DNA from: Chara braunii
Lineage: Eukaryota > Streptophyta > Charophyceae > Charales > Characeae
Direction: 5' to 3'
NCBI GenBank assembly: GCA_003427395.1
Contig: BFEA01000921.1
Span: 168,989 to 232,988, forward strand
DNA: 64,000 nt
Below are positions 44,135 through 55,988 of the stretch, piece after piece. The position numbers and the translations under genes are program-made. The first letter of the stretch is position 1. Each line of letters begins with the position of its first letter. The notes beneath the pieces are model-generated. The model saw only the letters and a list, made by a program, of their open reading frames with translations, did not search any database and was not told the origin of the DNA.

Positions 44135-44484
44135 TGGCGCCCCACTATTTCTTCTATAATTGTGACTAATATTCTCCACCCGTCCGACCCGTCGAGATAG
44201 GCGTCCGGAATCACTGGCGCAGGCCGGCCGCCCCTATGATAAGTTCGGTATCCTAAGGAGTAGAAGTAACTGAATCCGCACCCTCGCAGCTCACTCCTAG
44301 CCCCACGGGAGTCGTCGATTGATGCCTCCCATCCGCGGAGGAAATTCTCTCCCTGATCTTGCCCCTCTTCTACATAGATGGCCACATCAAAGTCTCCCGT
44401 CCACATGTGAAAGGTATAGCACCACACGTCGACCCCACCGTAGCTTCTTACGCTAATCCCTTCAAGGACCGCTTCTAGGCTCAT
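44131..44484 (-). CDS. family D accessory protein, copy 1
   Basis: A 117-codon frame from ATG to TGA, intact. It is the first ORF after the 5' LTR and leader and is about half identical to copy 2 by eye across its length. Conserved Trp, Cys, Tyr and Gly positions suggest a compact beta-rich fold (inference). The ending Val-Thr-Ile-Ile-Glu-Glu-Ile-Val matches the helix at the end of copy 2. Its TGA shares bases with the next ATG. No named homologue comes to mind. Confidence 0.65.
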   Translation of the reverse strand: MSLEAVLEGISVRSYGGVDVWCYTFHMWTGDFDVAIYVEEGQDQGENFLRGWEASIDDSRGARSELRGCGFSYFYSLGYRTYHRGGRPAPVIPDAYLDGSDGWRILVTIIEEIVGRQ

Positions 44485-46090
44485 TCACCCTAACCAAAGA
44501 GAGATTATTTTAGTCCTCCCTCACTATTTGGCCACTCGAGAGACCACCCCTACCCTGCAAGAAGAAGGTGCTTGTGAGCCCAGCAAGATCAAATGGACCA
44601 GAGAAGGAACGCCGTCCCACTCGTCTACCTTCCTGTCCTCCCCCGCTGAGAGGTCCTCCCACTTCCAGGTATAAGGACTAGCCGCGAACACAGGTTATCC
44701 CCGAAGAAGAATGACAACCCCTGCTCCGGAGTCGGACCGAAGTCACACACCCGTGCCCTATGTCCCCGCCGAACCGACCCCTAGTCTTAGTTAGCCTATC
44801 CGGAACCACGCCTCTACTCGGCCCACCTCAAGCGTGGAATTATCCGGGTCCCAGGACTTGATCCACCTATCGATCATAGATCACTAACCTGTCTACTCCC
44901 TCCCATTTTCCTCCTCGCATCGTGGACCCTTCTCACTTCGTTCCCTTCTTCCTCTTTGTCACCAACTGACTCTTTTCTCTCTTGGAATCAAAGGAATTCA
45001 ATCGGGGTGTTCAAAGAAGAAAGGGTGGGAAGTAGAGTTTTAGGGAGAGTCTCTCAGGTTAAGCAGTCACATATATGTACCTTGTGGTCCAAGGCGCCCC
45101 ACGTATTACTCGCCTCTCTTTCCCGAGGCAACCCCCTATCCCCCTAGTTCACGACGGCGGGTGAGGTTTCCTCGCCCCCTAGTCCCGGAACCCGAAGCAC
45201 CACTCTCCTTACCCCCAAGTCCCGAACGGTGCCCGCTTGAAAACTCCGCTCCCTAGCGGGAGGTGTGTCTCTCGCGGGCCCCCCACACAACCCTCGTGGG
45301 TCGAGAACCGAGAACCCCAAACCCTCCCGCGGAACCCTTTCCTGTGTGGGAGTTGTACCTCGTGCGGGTGCCCTCCACAGCCCGTGCGGGTCGAGGATGT
45401 TTGGCGACCCGGTTGGATCCCAAATTGATAACGTTCCCGGACCCTCTCGAATCCCCCTTTCCTCTCTCCCCCTTGAGTCCACTCTCTCACCGCCGTGTGC
45501 GGACCCTATCACCCTATTCTCCCTCACGACATTTCTTCCCCCCCTTTGGTTGTTTTTCACCCTCATTCAAACGGTTACCCCCACAAGCAAGACTGTTTTG
45601 CCCTCTTAGTTAGTTGATTTTAGGAATAAACACACCAAAAACATCACACTCCCCGGCAAAGACTGATTTGAATTATCTTGGAACAGCAGGGCCGAAGTCG
45701 CAAGCGGGGCCGGAGCGGACCTGCAAAAATCGAGAATTTCCGACACCCCCAAGTCCCTTGCACCCAAACAAGAGCCCAACACCCTGTTCCCACGCCGAAA
45801 CAAGCCCCCAATAGAACCCTCACCCCTGCCGCTCAAAGAAACTAAGTGTCGCCAAAGAAAATGCCGCCGAAAGTTGCCACGTTGAAGAGAAATCCGAGTT
45901 GAAGAAAATTAATGCCGAAAAGAAAAGCCGATGCCGACGGTTCGTGAATTTTTTTACGCCGATATAAGGAAGAAAGGAAGAACTTGAAGCCGAAAAATCC
46001 ACAGAACTCAGAAAAAAACCCGCCTGTCATGCTAGTTCCCCCCTCACCCCGCAGTCCTTGAGCCAGCTGAGGCCAAGGGAGAAAAGCCCA
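44485..46090 (-). other. leader of giant element, no clear ORF
   Basis: This lies between the primer-binding site and the first D ORF. Short frames are present but none shows a motif. A ~96 bp direct repeat sits at 45230-45430, giving a repeated Leu-Asp-Pro-x-Gly-Leu segment in the frame 45144-45566, which I regard as repeat translation. The leader is long (1.6 kb). Confidence 0.5.
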
Positions 46091-46108
46091 TCCCCGACAA
46101 TGGCTCCA
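46091..46108 (-). promoter_or_regulatory. tRNA primer-binding site
   Basis: Three bases inside the 5' LTR the minus strand reads TGGAGCCATTGTCGGGGA. It begins TGG, pairing with a tRNA CCA end. It differs at three of 18 positions from the TGGCGCCGTTGCCGGGGA site I recall for tRNA-Asp-primed plant elements. Confidence 0.7.
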
Positions 46109-46649
46109 CTTTGTCGGGGGACCTCGCCGGGACCTCGCGGTTTCGCCAAAGGTGGCGGGGTACTTTCCGCAGCCGGGAGGCCGACCACTCTGCCCTGGGT
46201 AAAACGCAACCTCCCCGCCCCTTCCGTGAATACCCCCCCTTTTCTTTCTTCTCCCCTCTTCTCTTCTCTCGAGATTCCGCCCCCCGGTTGCGCACCCCGT
46301 TGAGGCCCTCGGAGCTTAGGGCATCGGACAACCGCCCACGGGCCCACGGATCCTCCAACGCCCCTTTCTTCTTCACTCCCACTTTCGGTCTTTACTCTCT
46401 CTCTCAAGGTAGCCGGGCGAATGAGCATGACAAGTCTGGTTCGTCGGTCGGGGAACACGTTCTATATCGCCCACGAGTTCGTCGCCCGGGCCGGTGGTCA
46501 GGTTTCGAAAATGTCCGGCCAAGCCCAGAGCCCACGGAGTAAGGCAGCTTCTCTCCCCCTCACCCTCGCAGGAAATCGGACCAGGCGCAGATCCGAGATC
46601 TAGCGAGCACCTTAACCATTCTATGTCATTCCTTCAAGAGAAGACCGAC

Positions 46650-48190
46650 CCTATGCTGACTTTACTTCGAAACTGTCGAGCGAGCTCGTTGACCTCCCTC
46701 TCTTTCTCCCGCGTTTTTACGAGAAGACATGCCAGGTGCAGACTCTACTTCGGGACAAAAATCTGTCGAGCACGCGCACTCTCTCCAAAAAACAGATCAG
46801 GTTCACACATTGCTCCGAAATAAAGAACAGTCGAGCGCATTCGCCCCTGTACGAGAGATCTGACCAGCTTCGGACTTCACTTAGCAACGAGAAACAGTCA
46901 GGCATGCTCTTTTAACCTCTCTCTCACTCGCATTTTCCCGAGAAAACAGACCTCCCTCTTCAGACTTTACGAGAGATACGAAATAAAGAACAGTCGAGCG
47001 CACTCACGCGTTTTCGAGAGATACGACCAGATCCGGACTTTACGAAAAACAGACTGGCACTCTCTTCGACCTCCCTCTTTCCCTCTCAACTTCCCGAGAG
47101 GACAATCAGATTCAAACCTTTCTTACAGACAAAAAACCAATCGAGTGCGTTCTTTCCACCTCCCTCTCATTCGTACCTTCCCGAGAAAGCAGACCAGATA
47201 CGGACTTTACTTAGAAATGAGAAACAGTCGAGCATGCTCTTTTAACCTCTCTCTCACTCGCATTTTCCCGAGAAAACAGTCCTCCCTCTTCAGACTTTAC
47301 GAGAGATACGAAATAAAGAACAGTCGAGCGCACTCGCATGTTTTTGAGAGATACGACCAGATTCGGACTTTACGAAAAATAGTTTGGCACTCTCTGCGAC
47401 CTCCTGCTTTCCCTCTCAACTTCCCGAGAGGTCAATCAGATTCAAACCTTTCTTAGAGACAAAAAAAACGATCGAGCGCGTTCTTTCGACCTCCCTCTCA
47501 TTTGTACCTTCCTGAGAAAGCAGACCAGATTCAGACTTTACTTAGAAACGAGAAACAGTCGAGCATGCTCTTTTAACCTCTCTCTCACTCGCATTTTCCC
47601 GAGAAAACAGACCTCCCTCTTCGGACTTTACGAGAGATACGAAATAAAGAACAGCCGACCGCATTCGCGCCGTCACGAGAGATACGACCGGATTCGGACT
47701 TTACGAAAGACAGTCTGACACTTCTCTTCGACCTCCCTCTTTCTCTCTCAACTTCCCGAGAGGACAATCACATTCAAGCCTTTCTTAAAGACCAACAAAC
47801 AATCGAGCGCGTTCTTTTGACCTCCCTCTCATTGGTACCTTTCCGAGAAAGCAGACCAGATTCGAAATTTGCCTCCAAATGCAGAACAGTCGAGCGCTCT
47901 CTTAAAACTCTCTCCCCCTCTTGCACCTTCTCGAGAGAACCGACGAGCTTCAGACTTTTCTTAGAAACGAAAACAGTCGAGGACTCTCTTTTAGCTTTTC
48001 TTTCTCTCTCGCATCTTCTCGACACAACCGATCAGATTTGGACTTTCCTTAGAAACGGAAACAGTCGAGGACTCTCTTCCAATTTTTCTTTGTCTCTCGC
48101 AACTTCTCGAGAGGAATGACAAATTCAGACCTTACTTAGAAACAAAAGACAGTCGAGCGCGTTCTTTTAACCTCTCTCTCTCACTCTCAT
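46650..48190. repeat. higher-order tandem array inside right LTR
   Basis: Same ~330 bp unit and four-part sub-unit structure as 27640-30180. The marker segment CCTCCCTCTTC(A/G)GACTTTAC occurs near 46.95, 47.28 and 47.61 kb. Confidence 0.88.
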
Positions 48191-49020
48191 CTCCTCGAGG
48201 AAACAAACCAGGGAACAGACCAAACTCAGATGTTGTGATCGAGCCAGCTCGCCGACGTTTCTTTCCCGCAAAACAAATTGACAGGCGACAACCCGACTTG
48301 GAGGTCGACAGTTAAGTTAAGAGGAGCCTTGGAAGCGGCGAACCGCCTCCCTTCGCGCCGAAGTTCGTGCTTTCTGGGCAGCCGATCCGACAGGAGTTGC
48401 AGCGGAGTGACTCTTCGTCCTCAGTAATTTCCTAACCTTTGCGCGGCAAGCTAACGGGCGAAGACTGGCGCTCGTGTGGCGACTCGTGCGCTCGCCCTCC
48501 TCCTTCTCTCGCTCTCCTTTCCCCTCTCTGGCTCCGCCCCTCCTTCGTGCGCGCCTTCTCTTTCCTCGTGCCCTTCCTTTCTCTAACTCTCCTCAGCTCT
48601 TCCTCTCCCTTGTGCTCTCTCTCCCTCTTCTCTCTCTCTCTCTCTCCTATGCTCGCCAGCCGCCGAGTGTCCTGCTCTTGGAGTTACTGCGAGCGAAGGG
48701 AGCCGCCTGCTCGAGTTCCCTCTCCATTCTTCCCCGAGCGCACCTTCCCCCCCTCCTCCAGGGAACGCTTCTACCGGTGATCCTCTTCCACGGACCCCCT
48801 TCCCGAGGTCCGCCCTTCTCTCCTTTCTTGCTCTCCCGTCCTCTATCTCTTGATGGTGAGCTCGGATCCCGAGCGTGTTCACTCCCTGTCCGAGCGTCGG
48901 TGCTCTGCCCCGCCACCAGGAGCAGGCTAGCTGCGGTCTTAACCGTACGTGGGCGAGCTCCGTGTGCTCCGTGCGTTCCTCCTCAAAAAAAGCTCCCTTT
49001 CTGGCCCCGCCCCTCCCCTC

Positions 49021-49026
49021 TTTATA
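49021..49026 (-). promoter_or_regulatory. candidate TATA box, 5' LTR
   Basis: The minus strand reads GCGCGTATAAAGAGGGGAGG, as in the other LTR. This copy would drive the element's genomic RNA, starting ~25-35 bases downstream. Confidence 0.55.
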
Positions 49027-50724
49027 CGCGCCGACCGCTCAACCCTCCTTTCTCCTTTTTTGGCAGCGGCATCCTTTCTCAATCTCCTAGAATTTTCATT
49101 TCCCGCCGATCGTCCCTTCGAAATTTCCCGAAATTTTCCCGCCGATTGCAGTCAATTAGTTTCAAAACCTCCCCCTTCTTTTCTTTGGCCGCTCGCAATC
49201 CCTCTACTCGCTTCCTTCGCCCAATCATCGCACTTTGCCCCCTTCGCTCTTCGTTTCTTAGAGCTCCGACTAGTCTGACCACCGATCCTCCCATCCTTAC
49301 CTTGCCCAATCGTCGCATCGCGTTATCTCCCCCTCTCTTTCCCCGGGTTTCACCAGGACCTGTCGTGGTTCAGCTTGCGACCTTTGGTCTGTCGGTCTCG
49401 GAGCCAGCCGAGCTCTCCGCCTGATTTTCGCCAGTATCTGTCCCGTTCGCATGCCTCCACCCTTTGCCGACAAATATCAAGAAGACAGAGAGCGCGTTCT
49501 TTCTCGATTTCCTAGAATTTTCATTTCTCGCTGGTCGTCATGTCAAAATTTTCCGAAATTTTCCCGCCGATTGCAGTCCCTTAGTTTCGGCCGCTCGGAA
49601 TCTTTATGCTTGCTCCCTTCGCCCATTCATAGCGCTTTTACCTCCTTCGCTCTCGTTTCTTAGAGCTCCGACTAGTCTGACCACCGATCCTCTCATCCTT
49701 ACTTTGCCCAATCGTCGCATCCCGTTCTCTCCCCGTCTCTTTCCCTGGGTTTCACCAGGACCTGTCGTGGTCGAGCGTGCGACCTTTGGTCTGTCGGTCT
49801 TGGAGCCAGCCGAGCTCTCCGCCTGATTCTCGCCAGTATCTGTCCCGTTCGCATGCCTCCACCCTCTGCCGACAGTTATCAAGAAGACAGAGCGCACGTT
49901 CCCTAACGACTGCTCGACTTCCCAGTTCTGTCCCCGATTCCCCTTCCTTTCTCCTCGTTGGGATTGCCCCGGCCAAAATTCTATCTTCGCTCGCCCCCTC
50001 CCCCACCAGGCTGACATGTCCAGTTTTCTCTGGCTTCATCTATCCTCCGGGGCATCGGGGCCCACCCTTGTTTGGATGCTTGATTTTTGAAGACCCGATG
50101 ACCCCATCATTGCCCTTTCGTCCGTCTTCTGTGCGGTTGCTCGGGCGGCTTTGCTTCACCCTCTTTGTTTTACGCCGAATCTTATTGCCTTGAGTAGTCG
50201 CCTCACCATCACCCCTTTTCGGAGTTGTCGTCCCCTGTGCTAACCAGCGAATCGCGCTGAGAGGATCGTTAGGCTGATCGCATTTTTGTTGAACCTTCAG
50301 GCCCGTCTTCTGCTGGAGGCTCTAATCCAGCGTCCAGATACAATCTGGCTGCTTCCTCCGAATGACCCTTGGGATTCTCGGCTCCTCTTGTCCGTACTGG
50401 CTCCCTGTGTCAGCTTCCAAGGTCCTCTTATCCAGTGCGTTTTACGCTCTGCCCCAGAGTCAGCCCTCAACACAGGATATCCTGACCCCGACAAAAAAAG
50501 CCTTGGTTTCAGAAGTCCGCGAGAGCCCGCTTACGATCGCAGTTCGATCCGCCACTTCGGTTCCTTGAGGGGTTAGTAAGAAGCCCCATAAACACAGAAG
50601 CACCCACAAACCTCTCAATTGTATGCAAGCATCCATCAACTCAGCCAAAAAAACCAACAAGAAAGGTTGGGAAATTCATAAAAAAAATGGAAATGTCCTT
50701 CGGCTGGTAGGCAGCCGCCGGACA

Positions 50725-50728
50725 ACGT
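50725..50728. other. target-site duplication, right copy (ACGT)
   Basis: Direct match to 27125-27128, immediately outside the CA end of the right LTR. Confidence 0.85.
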
Positions 50729-52512
50729 TCCCACTGTTTCCGGCCAGCCTTCTGCAGTTCAACGACAGGAGCAAGAATCCACGGGTTTTTATCCCACTCC
50801 TTCTGCTTTTCCGGGTGTTCCATTGCCGCATTGCGTCCCTGATAGAGGTGACCAGCATCTCGTTCAACGGCCTGTGGCTGTATTGCACGCCTTCCAAAGG
50901 GTTGGGCAGTATTTTGACCACGTCGACGAACACTTGGGTAGGCCGATCTATCGCATTGCCGTCGTCGTCGTATTCCAGGAAAAAACATTATTTGGTGTCG
51001 ATAGTGTCGTTGGTCAACTTTCCAGGCTTTGACGCTGTATGTCTCGGGTCGACCCCGCTGCTTCGTCCCCGGTGTCCGCCACTTCCTTTGTCTCCTCGGC
51101 CTTTGCTTTCTTCTTCGGTCTCTAGGAAGATCGAGTTCGTTCACGCTTTTCCTTTGCTGGTTCAGCGGGCTGGGCCTCTAAGGATCTCTTGTAAGCCTCC
51201 TTTGAGGCCTGTAAGGTGATGAGCTTAGCTCGTCTCCGCTTCTCTTGTTCCCGCCTTTTCTGCGACCCTCTATTCCCGCCGTCGTCGCGTCTGCCCCACC
51301 CTCATCTCCTTCGCTCCCCTCTTCGTAGTTGTCTTCCTGTTCTTCAGCGTCCTCGTCACTTGCATCCTCATTTTCTTCTTCTTCACTCCCATCGCCTTCG
51401 TGACCACCATCCTCTTAGCCTTCACTACCATCGCCTTCAGCCCAACCATCCTCCAAGCTTCCCTCTTCATCGTGTGCACCGTCGTAGAACCGATGTTCGT
51501 CGTCGTCCCCTTTCGTATCTTTCGCGTCATTGCCATCGGCCCATCGCTCACCGTCCCACTGCCTGAAGCGCGAGTCCTCCTCTGTCTTTTCGTCGTCATC
51601 CTCATGGTCAGAGGCCCCACTAGTCGGAGTCAAAGAAACGCGTGCCGCATATTCTGCATGTGATGGTGCCCGCGTCGCAGACACACGCTTCGGCTGGAAC
51701 AAAGAAGTTGATTTGCTCACGCTCTTTGCCTGTGTTGATGAGGCCCCACTTTTGCTCACTCGGGCGGATGTTTTCGGCTCCCCACAACTCTTGCCTACCG
51801 CCTTTGGCGAGCTCACAGAGACGGTAGTTCGCAAAACGGCTTGGCCCATCGCCTGCAGCTTGTGACGTCGCACCATGTTTGCGAAGTCTCCAAGATCACA
51901 TTCGAACGGCACGAAGGGAGTTGACAAATGCAGCTTGTTGCCAATCGTCACGATATGGTTGGGCACCTTATAGCAATTAACGCGTTTGAGGAACTCGAAC
52001 GGCCTTAACATCACCATCTGCGACTCATCCTTCTTCTTCGACTTGTTGAATGGTGGCATTGATGCAGCGCGGATGCCGTAATTTTGGAACTTGTCGACAT
52101 GGGGAGACACGAATTTGTAGTTGTCAGGCACCTCGTGACCGAAGATGTCGAAACACGTCGTCAGATGGAATCTCATGTATTCCTCGTCAGGCATGTTCTT
52201 ATCGAACGAGTAAGTCTTGATACCCCCGCATGGGTAGTACCCGCCACTCTCATCCAGCAAGAAAATAACTGGCCCGCAACAGGGGACTTTCATACCGAGG
52301 TGCCAGTCGATCACCCAATACTTCTCTTGGAACGTGACCGCCCTTCCGACAACCTTCGGCGTAGAAACCCCAGACGAACAAGGAGCTGCACAACACCGTA
52401 TCCGACACCGGCGTAATACACGGAACAAACAAACAGCATGCTGCCCACTTTCATTAGTATGGGAACATCTAACAAACGGTCGTACTGGCTGGTGCCTTGT
52501 CGGCCAAAACAT
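50725..52512 (-). pseudogene. 5' part of the unknown gene split by the giant retroelement
   Basis: From an ATG at 52512 the frame runs to a TAA at 51415-51417. It carries Val-Thr-Phe-Gln-Glu-Lys-Tyr-Trp-Val-Ile-Asp-Trp-His-Leu-Gly, a Pro-Cys-Cys-Gly-Pro-Val segment, a Lys/Ser linker and a long Asp/Glu tail. The same frame goes on through more acidic sequence. Segments near 50.75-50.95 kb then read as coding in shifting frames (Val-Lys-Ile-Leu-Pro-Asn-Pro-Leu-Glu-Gly). The part before 50725 ends Lys-Gln-Trp-Glu-Arg and rejoins 27124. A hydrophobic frame at 52311-52664 may be its displaced N-terminus. Family unknown; it could be a host gene or a gene of another mobile element. Confidence 0.55.
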
Positions 52513-52739
52513 AAAGCACAGCCTTCAACACGCGCACGAGACACACACAGGACGTCTACAAGCGCAGACACGGGGAAAATGTATTTAATGTAAGTTGAAG
52601 AATCATCTAAGCATCCCAACCTGAGCAATTCCCTAGCGTGGAAGAGTCGTGACCACCAAGCCATATCTAGTTGTCAGCAGCAGCATAGGCAAATCGGAAT
52701 GCGGGCAGGTAAGCAAGAACGCACTTGCCTCTTTTGTAA

Positions 52740-53290
52740 CCTCTGGTTGTGATCTCGAAATGACCGCTGCCCGTAATGTGTGTGCAACCTCTGCCTGTCA
52801 TGTCTGTGTAACCTCTGCATGTAATCTCGACATAACCTCTGCTTGTGATCTCGGTGTGACCTCTGCTTGTAATCTGTGAGATCACAGGCAGAGGTCATAC
52901 CGAGATTACAAGCAGAGGTTACATAGACATGACAGGCAGAGGTTGCACATACATTACGGTCAGTGGTTACACAGGGTCTGGGGCCACGTCGTCGAGGTTA
53001 CAAAGTGCGAGAGATTACAGGCAGAGGTCATGTAGACCCTCTGATGGTCCAGCGTCGTGGAGGCGCCAGACCATCAGAGGGCCCGGCGTCACCAGACCCT
53101 CCTCCCTCCTTCTTCCTTTCTTCCTTTCTTCCTCTTCTTCTCCCGATACTGCGAGATAAATTACAGGCAGAGGTTACACAGGGACTGTTGCCTCGTCGTC
53201 GAGGTTGCACAGTGACACAGATTACAAGCAGAGGTCACACCGAAATCACAGGCAGAGGTTATACGGACTATGTTGCACGCTCGATCACGG
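52740..53290. repeat. ~24 bp unit foldback repeat, copy 1
   Basis: Units such as ACAGGCAGAGGTTACACAGA run outward in opposite orientation from about 52879, so the two sides form an inverted repeat of ~110 bases per arm. The right side continues into a hairpin CTCTGATGGTC/GACCATCAGAG (53039-53049 and 53069-53079). Related copies lie at 54370-54600 and 54630-54900. Confidence 0.85.
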
Positions 53291-53354
53291 CTGGGGCCGA
53301 AAAATAAAAAGAAAAAATGAAAATGAAAAAAAAAAAAACGCTTTGAATCCCCAC

Positions 53355-53359
<5 letters not shown>

Positions 53360-53393
<34 letters not shown>
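53360..53393. repeat. (GT)n microsatellite
   Basis: At least 17 GT units run into the assembly gap, which probably broke at this repeat. Confidence 0.95.
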
Positions 53394-54126
53394 NNNNNNN
53401 NNNNNNNNNNNNNNNNNNNNNNNNNNNNNNNNNNNNNNNNNNNNNNNNNNNNNNNNNNNNNNNNNNNNNNNNNNNNNNNNNNNNNNNNNNNNNNNNNNNN
53501 NNNNNNNNNNNNNNNNNNNNNNNNNNNNNNNNNNNNNNNNNNNNNNNNNNNNNNNNNNNNNNNNNNNNNNNNNNNNNNNNNNNNNNNNNNNNNNNNNNNN
53601 NNNNNNNNNNNNNNNNNNNNNNNNNNNNNNNNNNNNNNNNNNNNNNNNNNNNNNNNNNNNNNNNNNNNNNNNNNNNNNNNNNNNNNNNNNNNNNNNNNNN
53701 NNNNNNNNNNNNNNNNNNNNNNNNNNNNNNNNNNNNNNNNNNNNNNNNNNNNNNNNNNNNNNNNNNNNNNNNNNNNNNNNNNNNNNNNNNNNNNNNNNNN
53801 NNNNNNNNNNNNNNNNNNNNNNNNNNNNNNNNNNNNNNNNNNNNNNNNNNNNNNNNNNNNNNNNNNNNNNNNNNNNNNNNNNNNNNNNNNNNNNNNNNNN
53901 NNNNNNNNNNNNNNNNNNNNNNNNNNNNNNNNNNNNNNNNNNNNNNNNNNNNNNNNNNNNNNNNNNNNNNNNNNNNNNNNNNNNNNNNNNNNNNNNNNNN
54001 NNNNNNNNNNNNNNNNNNNNNNNNNNNNNNNNNNNNNNNNNNNNNNNNNNNNNNNNNNNNNNNNNNNNNNNNNNNNNNNNNNNNNNNNNNNNNNNNNNNN
54101 NNNNNNNNNNNNNNNNNNNNNNNNNN
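53394..54126. other. assembly gap (N)
   Basis: 733 undetermined bases. Any frame drawn across them is meaningless. Confidence 0.99.
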
Positions 54127-54369
54127 CCCCCCCTCAAAAAATCCCCAGATTCCGCCCCCATGTTTTTGAAGTTTTTATGTTTTTTTTTTTTGCAAGGGGG
54201 TAGGGGAGCCCCCCCCGACTCGAAACCCACTCCCCGCTCCTAAAATCCCCTCCCCGATCGGCCACGGCCGCGGCCAAAAGTTCTCGGCCGGAGCGGCCAC
54301 GGCCGGGGGGGTCCCGGATACAGCCGGCGGCCACGGCCACAACCGAACTCGGCTGTGGCCAGTGGGGAA
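54127..54369. other. GC-rich sequence after the gap
   Basis: C-runs, then a block of repeated CGGCCACGGCCG-like palindromic words at 54255-54360. No gene is seen. Confidence 0.6.
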
Positions 54370-54900
54370 CATAGTATACCGAGATTACAGGCAGAGGTTA
54401 CACAGACATGACAGGCAGAGGTTGCATAGACATTACGGGCAGTGGTTACACAGGGCCTGGCGCCACGTCATCGAGGTTACACAGTGCGAGAGATTACAGG
54501 CAGAGGTTATGCAAACGCTCTGATGGTCCAGCGTCGTCGAGGCGCCAGACGATCGGAGTGCCCGGCTTCACCAGACCCTCCTCCTTCCTTCTTCCTTTCT
54601 TCCTCTTCCTCTTCTTCTCCGGATACTGCACGAGAGATTACAGGCATAGGTTACACAGGGACTGCCGCCTCGTCGTCGAGGTTGCACAGTGACACAGATT
54701 ACAGACAGAGGTCACACCGAGATCACAGGCAGAGGTTATACCGAGATTACAGGCAGAGGTTACACAGACATGACAGGCAGAGGTTGCACAGACATTACGG
54801 GCAGTGGTTACACAGGGCCTGGCGCCAGGTCGTCGAGGTTACACAATGCGAGAGATTACAGGTCGAGGTTATGCAGACACTTCGATGGTCCGGTGTCGTC
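54370..54900. repeat. ~24 bp unit repeat, copies 2 and 3
   Basis: Two further direct copies of the 52.9 kb repeat. Each has AGATTACAGGCAGAGGTTAC units, an ACATTACGGGCAGTGGTTAC unit and a GGCGCCA(C/G)GTC(A/G)TCGAGGTTAC unit; the first ends in the GGTCCAGCG/GGCGCCAGAC hairpin. Confidence 0.85.
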
Positions 54901-54904
54901 GAGT

Positions 54905-55320
54905 TTGCAGTCTGGGCGCTGAGCGCTAGGTGGGGGATCATGAGTTCCGGCGAAGGAGGATGAGGGGGAGGGAGAGAGAAGGAAGAGGAGGAAGACTAGG
55001 AGGAAAGGACCGAGGCCGACGAGGAGGAGGAGAGGAGGAGGAGGAGGGAGGAGGGAGGAGGAGGAGGGAGGAGGACTAGGAGGAGAGGGAGGAGGAGGAG
55101 TAGGGGAGGAGGACGGATGAGGTGGACAGAGTCGTCGAAGGCCATTCTGTGCCAGCGCTTGCCATAGGCAGAGGTATGACCCCAAACCATCTCCCGTTCC
55201 CCTTTTTGATTGATTCATTGACCTTTTTTTTTAGTTTTTTTAATCAAACACAAATGAATGTGTCGAATCAAAGAATCGGTTCGATTGGGTCTTGATTTCA
55301 AAATCATGATCCAATGGAAT

Positions 55321-55364
<44 letters not shown>

Positions 55365-55494
55365 GGATTGATTGATTGATCCATTGATTGTTCGTTTGAT
55401 GTCTGGACTATCTGAGGTCAAATGTATGATGCGATCTTTTTTTTTTTTTTTTTTTAATTGATTGATTCATTGATTGATTGATTGATTGGTTGAT

Positions 55495-55554
<60 letters not shown>

Positions 55555-55953
55555 CGACTCAGAATCTCCAATCGAATCAATCGAATCGATCAGATCTTGA
55601 AATGAAGATCCAATCAAATCGAATGATTCGACTGCATACCTCTGTTTTCGTGATTTTTTTTTTTCTCGATCGATTTATTGATTGTTCGATTAAATGATTG
55701 AATGGTTGTTTCATTATGGAAAAAAAAAGAAAGGGGGGGTGCGCCATATGACCGACATCTGCGCGAAGTGGGGCCGACATTTGGCCTCGACGACGTTCGA
55801 TTGGCGTCATCGGCTGCTCTTACGTGGCATGGATAGGAGCTGTCATTTCAAATCTGGCCCCAAACCGACAGGTGGGGGAGTGTGAGTTTCGGTGAAGGAG
55901 GGGAATGAGGAAAGGATGGAGGGTGGAGGTTGACAGGGAGAGAGTAGTAGGAG

Positions 55954-55988
<35 letters not shown>

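Larger units (their letters stand above)
27129..50724 (-). mobile_element. giant Ty3/gypsy LTR retrotransposon, 23.6 kb
   Basis: Two direct repeats (27129-32716 and 46112-50724) begin TGTCGGG(G) and end CCCGACA or CCGGACA, so the LTR tips are short inverted repeats. They enclose 13.4 kb whose minus strand reads primer site, leader, accessory ORFs, gag, protease, RT, RNase H, integrase. The 4 bp duplication ACGT flanks it. Over 32281-32400 versus 50289-50408 I count 8 differences in 120 bases, so the insertion is not recent. Gag and Pol have frameshifts and stops, making this copy non-autonomous today. Confidence 0.92.
46112..50724 (-). repeat. 5' LTR of the giant element (4,613 bp)
   Basis: Direct repeat of 27129-32716 with the same order of parts. 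The higher-order array (46650-48190) has about three ~330 bp units instead of six, which explains most of the length difference. The duplicated ~400-425 bp block is at 49072-49900. ORFs inside mirror those of the other LTR and carry no protein motif. Confidence 0.92.

Noticed and set aside
53205-54243. Frames of about 300 codons across the N gap
   Set aside because: Almost all codons are undetermined bases.
54240-54362. CGGCC palindrome block as a replication origin or promoter
   Set aside because: Simple GC-rich repetition beside an assembly gap; nothing else supports a function.
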